From: Candolleomyces eurysporus | Lineage: Eukaryota > Basidiomycota > Agaricomycetes > Agaricales > Psathyrellaceae | Assembly: GCA_027579435.1 (NCBI GenBank) | Contig: JANBPK010000194.1 | Span: forward strand, 1-15,307 | Direction of reading: 5' to 3' | DNA: 15,307 nt | Shown here: one piece after another, positions 1 to 7,179 of the stretch | How the letters are laid out: each line of letters begins with the position of its first letter | Numbering within the stretch: position 1 is the first letter of the stretch | Program-made: the position numbers and the translations under genes | Notes under the pieces: model-generated | Databases searched by the model: none | Told to the model about the DNA's origin: nothing | The model's input: only the letters and a program-made list of their open reading frames with translations

Positions 1-474
1 ACCGCAGCTGCCAGTAGGATACCTACAGGCCCCGGTGCGACTATGGGCACGGCAGCTGCCATCAATCGCCCGCATCTAGCAACAGCCGGGGGTGGGAGGA
101 GTGCAAGCGACTCGATGACCCAGTCCGTCCTCGACCGGAAACGCCAGCTTGAAGCCGAACTCGCTGCTTTGAACGCGCAAGTACCTGGCGATGGTGGTGC
201 GTCATATATCCCGATGCCTAGTGCTTCACCGCAGCTTCTAAGTACGAGTCGCGGTTCTTCAGATTCATTGTTGAGGGAGAGGACGACGTTCGGGACCGGT
301 CGCTTTGAAGAGATCGAAGTGCCAAGTGATGTTGAGGGGTATGATGTTGACGATGAGGATGGGGTCGGGCATTCGGCTGGGAAGAGGGGTGCAGCCGCTG
401 GTGGAGGCTGGTTTGGTGGATGGGGTACAGGGTCGAAAGGTGGATATGAGAAGGTTAACACAAAGAACGATTAA
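1..474 (+). CDS. C-terminal part of a probable TB2/DP1/HVA22 (Yop1-like) family protein, 5' end outside window
   Basis: The frame is open from base 1 to a TAA at 472-474, so this is the 3' end of a gene that starts to the left; the ATG at 43 is only an internal methionine. The visible part (about 157 residues) is low-complexity and soluble. It has an Ala/Gly/Ser-rich stretch, a short charged coiled-coil-like segment (LDRKRQLEAELAALNAQ), then a conserved-looking acidic block (RFEEIEVPSDVEGYDVDDED) and a Gly/Trp-rich end (GGGWFGGWG...GGYEKV). From memory of the family, basidiomycete TB2/DP1/HVA22 proteins, which shape tubular ER membranes, end in this way after their membrane hairpins. The hairpin domain is not in the window, so the family call is inference; the coding status is much surer. 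Codon use is C/G-rich at third positions, unlike the decayed regions to the right. Confidence 0.6.
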   Translation, partial: TAAASRIPTGPGATMGTAAAINRPHLATAGGGRSASDSMTQSVLDRKRQLEAELAALNAQVPGDGGASYIPMPSASPQLLSTSRGSSDSLLRERTTFGTGRFEEIEVPSDVEGYDVDDEDGVGHSAGKRGAAAGGGWFGGWGTGSKGGYEKVNTKND

Positions 475-1119
475 TTTCACTTCTCGATGGTTGGTGGTTG
501 GATGGGTATAGTGTTGTGGACGTTCTTTCGCATGTTTCTCGCATTGGTCGAGTTGACCTTGACTTAACACTATCTTCGTTTCAAGGTCGTTAATAGGTCT
601 CTTATCATCTTTCCCCTCTAATCGCTTTCGCTTCTGTCGTCGTTGTCCTTATCGTCTCACTATTGCATCGCTTTCAAGTCCAGTTTTCCTTGCGTTCTTT
701 CATATCAGTTACAATGCATCAACGGACTTCCAATCTCAATCTTATATACATAACGAATTTTACGCTTTCTTCTGAATTCTGACATCTAAAGTTTTGGAGC
801 GTTGAACGTTGACGTGCAAAATGTGATATAGAGAGAGACCATTGTACGCCACCACGAAAGTAGTCTTGTAAAGGTCTCTTCAACTGACGATCACTGTCGA
901 CCTCGCCGACCGTAAACTGGCGATGGAAAAGCCGTTCCCAGAATCCTCAGAGCGCCAAAGGGAATTATGACCCAGGTAAATCCGCTTCGGAGATAGCGCT
1001 TGCTGATGGCGCCTGATCCAAACCGATGCCAGGTCGCGATCATCTTTGCAAGATCCAGCACCCCTCAGACACGCCAAACCCTACTGCAGCACCGAAGAGG
1101 ACTATTTCTCGACGAATAA
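475..1119. other. 3' flank of the left-edge gene and 5' flank of F-box copy 1
   Basis: No convincing gene is seen. The first ~270 bases are T/C-rich and fit the 3' untranslated region of the left-edge gene. From about 751 the sequence aligns with the 5' flank of F-box copy 2 (from about 3630). Shared blocks include 'acgctttc', 'ttggagc.ttgaa', 'gatggaaaagccgtt.ccagaatcc', 'ccaggtaaatc' and 'caggtcgcg'. This marks the left edge of the duplicated unit and probably holds the promoter of copy 1. The copy 2 flank is longer, mainly because of about 100 extra bases around 3855-3965. Confidence 0.6.
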
Positions 1120-2812
1120 ATGGATCCCAGCGATATAGAATCCCAAAGAGCACTCGATGCACGCATCGAACAGCTCCAGAACGAGCTGACCGACGTGAAG
1201 CGTCGTCGGAACGCCCTCTCCCCCGTCTCCCGACTCCCACCCGAAATCCTATGCAAGATCCTGCTGCTCATCAGGCAGGAGGACTTGATTTCAAAAGAGA
1301 AGAAAATCGTTCCGCAATACATCCTACTCTGCCACGTCTCTCACTTTTGGCGGACCATCATGCTTGGGAATCCCGAGTTTTGGGTGGATATACGCCTCGC
1401 GCGGTCGGCGTCATGGAGGGCTTCACGAATGCTCAGCTTCATGGCGCACCATTCCGGAGCCCAGAAGATCTCTGTCTCTTATACACGCGACAGACCCCAG
1501 AACCACGAACATGGCCCGGATATTCCAATCGACTTGGATTTGGTTCCCATTCTGCAGCAAGAGTCGAGCAAAATCAAGTCACTCTCTCTCGTAATGGGAA
1601 AATTTGACAGTAACCGGGACGGGGGACTCGAAGCGGAGGTAGCGAATATCTTTTCCGAGGGGGAGTTCAGCAATCTCGAGGATTTCCTCCTTGAGATCAC
1701 CCCAAGGGTCTTCGAATTGCCACCAACCTTGAAATTGGACAAGGTGTTCAAGAATCGCCCGCCGAAACTGCAGCGTCTTGAGGTGGCGGGGTGGAGACTT
1801 TGTTTGGAATCCAGTCGCCAACTGTCGCAGGGCATAACTCACCTTATCTTGANGGGGGGATCTCGTCGGAAGCCTGTTCGAGCTTCTGTCGTTGTCACCT
1901 GGACTGAAAACTTTATACCTCACGGGCCTTCAACATACCCAGCCGTCGAACTTTTCTTACCCCCCAAACGCGCCTCGCCAAGTCTGTCTGTCACAACTCG
2001 AATCTTTCACCTTGAACCTGCACTCATATTCGCTACTTGATGTCTTGAAGGGCATTCAGATTCCACCCAACCTTGCGCATCTCCGAGTCCAACTTGGCCA
2101 CGCGTTCTCCCACAGAATGAGTGAATTTTTCGATGCATGGAAGCGTGCACAAACGGGTGTCATTGAGCCAGAGCATGTGCTCATTGGCAAGCCCCATGGT
2201 TCGTGCGTTATAAGCCGGGTCATTCTCGCGTGGAAGACGACAGAGTCCCCGGATCAGTTCAAACCAGATAGGATAATACGATCCCCACCCTCGGTCACGC
2301 TAAAACTGCGACTCAGATCTGCCATGAATGACAATATGCGCCCCTTTGGCGAGCCTCAGATCTACCAGCACAAATGGTCATTCGGCAAGGTCAGAGTGGT
2401 GGAGATTTTGGGTCCTCGCGAGGAGGATGAAGAGTGGGCTAGACTGAAGATGTATAGGCTTGGAGATCACTTCTGGACCACGATCGCGAACGCACCTTAC
2501 CTCCAGCTACTTTATCTCAACTCACGTTTCGAAGACGAGTTCAAGGAGATGATCATCAAGCTCGGACCAGGTGTCTTTCCGGCACTCCAATATCTGATCT
2601 TCTCGCTCATCCGCTGTGAAATTACACTCCGTCGAATTTCCTTTGACGAGTTCGCGGCGAGCTTTGTGGAATATTTCAAGCTCAATAGAGCAACACCGCT
2701 GGCACTTTTGGGATTTAGGCATTGTCCTGAACAACCGAGCCAGGCCACTTTAAACATCCTGAAGGAGGTTGCAGTCCGTGTCGTTTGCCGGGAGACTGAA
2801 GAGTGGCCGTAA
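1120..2812 (+). CDS. F-box-like protein, tandem copy 1 (apparent frameshift at an N)
   Basis: This is a single-exon gene of about 563 residues, close in sequence to copy 2 (4167-5879). Residues ~8-31 form a charged coiled coil. An F-box-like motif follows (SRLPPEILCKILLLI, then CHVSHFWRTIMLGNPEFW), and then a long region with irregular leucine-rich-like segments. By family knowledge the F-box binds Skp1 in an SCF ubiquitin ligase and the rest selects the substrate; the substrate is unknown. The start is chosen because ATGGAT is conserved with copy 2, has an A-rich upstream context, and no good coding lies before it. The reading frame shifts by one base at 1853-1861, where the sequence reads N followed by six G and an A. 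Ignoring the N gives LRGDLVGSLF against LKGGLVGNLF in copy 2, so the shift is probably an assembly artefact. The stop is TAA, whereas copy 2 uses TGA. Confidence 0.85.
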
Positions 2813-4166
2813 TCACGGTTCTCTTTTCCGTCCAGAGACACTGGCATTTATTCTGCTGTCACCAACCAACTCACTACCCCTTCATTCACAATCCGAATTC
2901 CTCACCCCAAATCCGGCAGTATATCCTGCGTTCGCTCCAAACCCTACAGCCCCGCCTCCGAAAACCCATGCACCTCTGTCCACGATTTTCCGTCCCCTCT
3001 AACCGAAAATAATGCCACCAATCATGCCTCCTCGCAGACATACCCAAAAATAATCCGGAAAATTGAACGAGAAAAAACACATCAAGCAAACCTTAGTCTC
3101 CCCAACTCCGACCTTGACGCAGACTTAGCCTCGTCATTTTCATGTCCAGCTCAACCTCCAACTCAACCTCGACCTTCTGGCCATAGCAGGGAACTCGCTG
3201 ATAAAGATAAACGGATCGTTCTCAGGCGGTACTACTATGACGGAATCCTGCCGACGAGGGGAAGAAGGGCGCTTCAACAGCTTAAAGTGCTAGAGTCAAT
3301 GCTGCCAGTCTGGATTGGTGTTGGTGGTGCGTTCTCCGGGTGTGTGTGCGATGTACATGTAGGGCGCTGCTTTTCCCTATGTATCGAATGCTCCGTTTTC
3401 TCTTGTTGCATATTTTGCTGGTTTGCTTGGTGTATTGTCCTATTGACGCCGATATCGAATTCATGGCATATTGCTATCACCCGTACGGACATCAGTATGG
3501 CTATGACCACATACAATGTATTCCTGTGTTTCCCCGAGTCTGACGCTGCCAGGCCAAGCGAAGGGTTATTCACTTATACAGATGAGGTCCAATGAAGGCG
3601 CCGTCGAAGTAGACACACACTACCTCAGGTCCAATTTCACGCTTTCCTCCAATTCTGATTGTACTACAGTCAGAAAATTGGACGAAAATCTTGGAGCATT
3701 GAAACTTGACGTTCACAATCTGGTATCGGAGAGGGTAATATACTCCACCACCAAAATAGCCTTTCACAGGTATATTCTAACTACGGTCACTGTCGACATC
3801 TTCAACTACAAACCGGTGATGGAAAAGCCGTTTCCAGAATCCCGAGTGCCAAAGAATTAGAGAGCGTCCAAGGGACACGATGCTGCAAAGGCTTGACTCT
3901 GCTGTCACGTCCAACTCAAAGGGGAGATTACCTCTGTATCCCGGGGGATTTGGACCCATTATGGACGACCCTCTTGCATCCAGGTAAATCAGATCTTGCC
4001 TTGAATGCTGAAGGATAGCGCTTCCTGATCCGGCACGGAATGATGGCGTCACCAGGCTTAACTTGACGCTGTCAGGTCGCGTCAACTTGCAATCGAACTT
4101 CCAAGATCCAGACACGCTACATAAAGCCTACTGTAGCACCAGGAAGGCCTAGTTCTTGAAGACCAA
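2813..4166. other. 3' flank of F-box copy 1 and 5' flank of copy 2
   Basis: No recognised gene is seen. 2813-3010 and 3309-3460 align with the 3' flank of copy 2 (5880-6065 and 6066-6220). 3011-3308 has no counterpart there. From about 3630 the sequence aligns with the 5' flank of copy 1 (from about 751), so the junction of the two duplicated units lies near 3600-3630. Frame 2, the frame in which copy 1 ends, stays free of stop codons from 2813 to the TGA at 3593-3595; this is reported as a finding rather than as a gene. The bases before the copy 2 start read 'gaccaaATGG', a favourable fungal start context. Confidence 0.6.
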
Positions 4167-5879
4167 ATGGATCCCGATGATATAGAAACCCAGAAAGCAC
4201 TCGACGCGCGCATCGAACAGCTCCAGAGTGAGCTCATCGATCTGAAACGCCGTCGGAACGCCCTCTCCCCCATCTCCCGACTCCCAACCGAAATCCTATG
4301 CAAGATCTTGCTGCTCATCAGGCAGGAGGAGTTTAAATCAGGAGACAAGAAAATCGTTCCGCAATACATCCTACTCTGCCACGTCTCTCACTTTTGGCGG
4401 ACCACCATGCTTGGGTGTGCCGAGTTTTGGGTGGATATACGCCTCGTGTGGTCGGCGTCATGGAGGGCTTCACGAATGCTCAGCTTCATGGCGCGCCATT
4501 CCGGAGCCCGGAAGATCTCTGTCGCTTATACACATGACAGACCCTCGAATCACGCGCATGGCCCGGAGATTCCAATTGACCTGGATTTGGTTCGCATTCT
4601 GCACGAGGAGTCGAGCAAGATCAAGTCACTTTCCCTAGAACTGGAAGACTTTGAAAGTAGCCGGGACAGGGGACTCGAAGCAGATGTAGCGAATATCTTT
4701 TCCGAGGGGGAGTTTAGCAATCTCGAGGATTTCCTCTTCGAGATCATCCCGATAGGCAGTGAAGAGCCACCAATCTTAACATTGGAGAAAGTCTTCAAGA
4801 ATCGCCCGCCGAAACTGCAGCGTCTTGAGGTGGCGGGGCGCAGAGTTTGTTTGGAATCTAGTCGCCAGCAGTTGAAGGGTTTGACTCACCTTATCTTGAA
4901 GGGGGGTCTGGTCGGAAACTTGTTCGAGCTTCTGTCGTTGTCACCTGGACTGAAAACTTTAGACGTCACGGGCCTACAAGTCACCAGGTCATCGTCCTTC
5001 CCCCACCCCCCAAACACCTCCGGCCACGTCTCTCAACTGCCACACCTTGAATCGTTTGTCCTATCCCTGGACCCAGATTCGCTACTGAACGTCTTGAAGG
5101 GCATTCAGATTCCACCCAATCTCACGTATCTCGAACTTGGCTGGGTGCCCTTTCACAATGCAAGAGAGTTTTTCGATGCCTGGGAGCGTGCACAGCGGGG
5201 TGTCATTGAACCGCAACATGTTCTCATTGGCAGGCTACGAAGATTCGCTGTTGGACGGCCCAGTGTAATCTGGTCTATTCTCGGATGGAAGACGGCAGAA
5301 CCTCCTGATCAATTCAAATTACAAAGGATAAACCGATCCCCACTTTCTGTCCACCTACCCTTTACTTTGGCCCCAATACCGGGATCCGAATCGCCCATGA
5401 TCAACGATGAATACCTCTTCGACGAGCCTCTGGAATACGAGCACAAATGGTCTTTCGGCAAGGTCAGAGTGGTGGAGATTGCGGCTTCAGCTGAGGAGAA
5501 CTCGGCCGAACTGAAGAAAAATACGCTCGGAAATCACTTCTGGACTACGATTGCGAATGCACCGTACCTCCAGCTACTTCATCTTGACTCACGCTTTGAA
5601 GACAAGTTCAAGGAGACGATCATCACACTCGGACAAGATGCCTTTCCAGCACTTCAATATCTCATCTTCTTGCTCGTCTGGAATGAGACTGATTTCCGTC
5701 AAATTTCTTTCCACGAGTTCGCTACGAGTATTGTGGAGTATCTCAAAGTGGACAGACGGGCACCACTAGCACTTTTAGGATTCAGGCATTGCCCTGAAGA
5801 GGCAAACCAGGACACCTTGGACGCCCTGAAGGAGGTTGCAGTCAATGTCGTTTGCCGGGAGACTGCAGAATGGCCGTGA
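4167..5879 (+). CDS. F-box-like protein, tandem copy 2 (intact)
   Basis: This is an intact single-exon gene of 570 residues ending in TGA. Residues ~8-31 (heptad-like, with ARIEQLQSELIDLKRRR) form a coiled coil. Residues ~35-85 carry the F-box-like domain, with LPTEILCKILLLI at 39-51 and the downstream CHVSHFWRT...AEFWVDIRL typical of mushroom F-box proteins. The rest contains irregular leucine-rich-like units such as PKLQRLEVAG, LTHLILKGG, LSPGLKTLDVTG, LESFVLSL and PPNLTYLELG, then a conserved end (PLALLGFRHCPEEANQDTLDALKEVA). Expected role: Skp1-binding substrate receptor of an SCF E3 ligase; the target is unknown. There is no signal peptide or membrane segment, so it should act in the nucleus or cytosol. 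It duplicates copy 1 together with both flanks. Differences from copy 1 are mostly substitutions and in-frame indels, which argues that both copies were under coding constraint after duplication. Confidence 0.92.
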   Translation: MDPDDIETQKALDARIEQLQSELIDLKRRRNALSPISRLPTEILCKILLLIRQEEFKSGDKKIVPQYILLCHVSHFWRTTMLGCAEFWVDIRLVWSASWRASRMLSFMARHSGARKISVAYTHDRPSNHAHGPEIPIDLDLVRILHEESSKIKSLSLELEDFESSRDRGLEADVANIFSEGEFSNLEDFLFEIIPIGSEEPPILTLEKVFKNRPPKLQRLEVAGRRVCLESSRQQLKGLTHLILKGGLVGNLFELLSLSPGLKTLDVTGLQVTRSSSFPHPPNTSGHVSQLPHLESFVLSLDPDSLLNVLKGIQIPPNLTYLELGWVPFHNAREFFDAWERAQRGVIEPQHVLIGRLRRFAVGRPSVIWSILGWKTAEPPDQFKLQRINRSPLSVHLPFTLAPIPGSESPMINDEYLFDEPLEYEHKWSFGKVRVVEIAASAEENSAELKKNTLGNHFWTTIANAPYLQLLHLDSRFEDKFKETIITLGQDAFPALQYLIFLLVWNETDFRQISFHEFATSIVEYLKVDRRAPLALLGFRHCPEEANQDTLDALKEVAVNVVCRETAEWP

Positions 5880-6274
5880 TCACGGTTGTCTTCTCATCCA
5901 GAGACACTGACATTCATTCTGCGTTCACAAACCAAGTCACCAACCCTTCATTCCACCGAAATTTGAATTCCTCATCCCATATCCGGCAGTAAATGCTGCA
6001 TTTGCTTCCAACCCTAGCATCCCGCCTCTGAAACCTCGTGCACTTCTCTCCGTCCCTCCTGCCGAAAATGGACTGGTTTTGGTGATGCGTTCTCCGAATG
6101 TGTATGCGATGTACGTGTCAGGTACCTGTCTCTATGTCTAGCGACTTTGTCCCATGTACCAAATGCTCTTCTCTCTCTTGCTTGTTTGCTTGATGTATAG
6201 TGCTACAGATGACGGTGCAGCATCCAAGTCTGTGGAGGTCTGAACACCCCGTTCAACGTTTCATAGTTTCATAG
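5880..6274. other. 3' flank of F-box copy 2
   Basis: No gene is seen. The sequence parallels the 3' flank of copy 1 up to about 6220, with the ~300-base segment 3011-3308 of copy 1 missing at about 6066. At 6260-6277 a short 'tttcatag' direct repeat precedes the third F-box fragment, near the point where similarity changes from copy 2 flank to fragment. Confidence 0.5.
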
Positions 6275-6485
6275 TTTCGCTCGTGCGCGAGAAAATGATC
6301 ATCGTCGAATTTCCCCTGATGAGTTCGTGACAAGCATTGCGGAGTATTTCAAGCTGGATGGGAGGATACCGCTAGTGCTTTTGGGATTTAGAGATTGCCA
6401 CGAAGAAGCAAAACACAACACCTTGGATGCTTCGAAGAGGGTCGCAGTTGATGACGTTTGGCGGGAGTATGAAGGGTGGATTTAA
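6275..6485 (+). pseudogene. Third F-box copy: C-terminal fragment only
   Basis: Translating from 6288 (clean from 6303) to the TAA at 6483-6485 gives RENDHRRISPDEFVTSIAEY... and then PLVLLGFRDCHEEAKHNTLD. This matches the last ~65 residues of copies 1 and 2 (NETDFRQISFHEFATSIVEY..., PLALLGFRHCPEEANQDTLD). There is no F-box, no coiled coil and no start codon. At the left end (6280-6292) a one-base difference from copy 2 already breaks the frame. This is a 5'-truncated relic. Its downstream flank (TAAGGGTGATTGAGC) does not match that of copies 1 and 2 but does match that of the decayed copy at 13850-15051, so it belongs to a second F-box subfamily. Confidence 0.8.
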
Positions 6486-7179
6486 GGGTGATTGAGCAGT
6501 ATCTTGCTGTTCTCGTCGCCATTGTCTGGTCTACGTCGTCAATTCGACAAATTAAACCATAGTTATAGCACTCATTAAAAGATGTTCCAGTGAAGATGAG
6601 GCTACGGAGTGCACACAGAGTGCGGCTGACCTATCGTGCCGTGGAAAGAGCTCTTCGATTGCCCACTGGAGACCAAAGGGCAGGTTCAACGACCGCGAAA
6701 CAAGATAATCTTCATCTATTCAAAAGCTATCATCCATTCGTTCTTTCACCCGGTATTCAAGAAGGGTCCAGACGTCGTGACCCAGAGGGGCATTCAGCGC
6801 CGGAGGAAGTCCGCGAATATAAGTAGTATCACTGCTCTCTGCCCAACCTGGGGTTGAAATGGGCCTCTCCAAAAGTCTGCTTAATGACACTCAGTCTTGA
6901 GGGACACAGCAAAACGACAAAGGTGCCCTACGTCAGGCAGAGGGGATGTAAGAACAGAGAACCTTGACCTGGTTGAAGGAGTTGGGATTTAGAGCGGAAT
7001 AATTGGCGATCCAATCTCAGAGAGGAATGCATCTTGGGGTTTCCGTAGTGTACATTACATTGTATCCAACCGGCACGGATAGAAAGAGACCTTATTACAC
7101 CGGAAACAAGTATATCTAGCTCTCTGGCCTTTGTAGTTTTTTGTCGACAATTTGACACTCCGGGAAGGATATCTCGTCA
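6486..7179. other. Intergenic region between the F-box fragment and the 3' end of NACHT gene A
   Basis: No supportable gene is seen; the open frames are short and not shared between copies. 6581-6702 aligns with 15146-15259 near the right edge of the window (shared blocks 'ccagtg.ag', 'ctgacctatcg.gccg/ctggcctatcggatcgcg', 'ggaaagagct', 'caggttcaa'). This shows that the second F-box subfamily was duplicated with its 3' flank. The stretch before 7180 is the presumed 3' untranslated region of the - strand NACHT gene. Confidence 0.45.

Noticed and set aside
1120..2812. Calling F-box copy 1 a pseudogene
   Set aside because: The only break coincides with an N at a homopolymer, and the frame returns exactly when the N is ignored.
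3516..3860. 114-residue + strand open frame before F-box copy 2
   Set aside because: It lies in the duplicated 5' flank, and the matching flank of copy 1 has no equivalent open frame.
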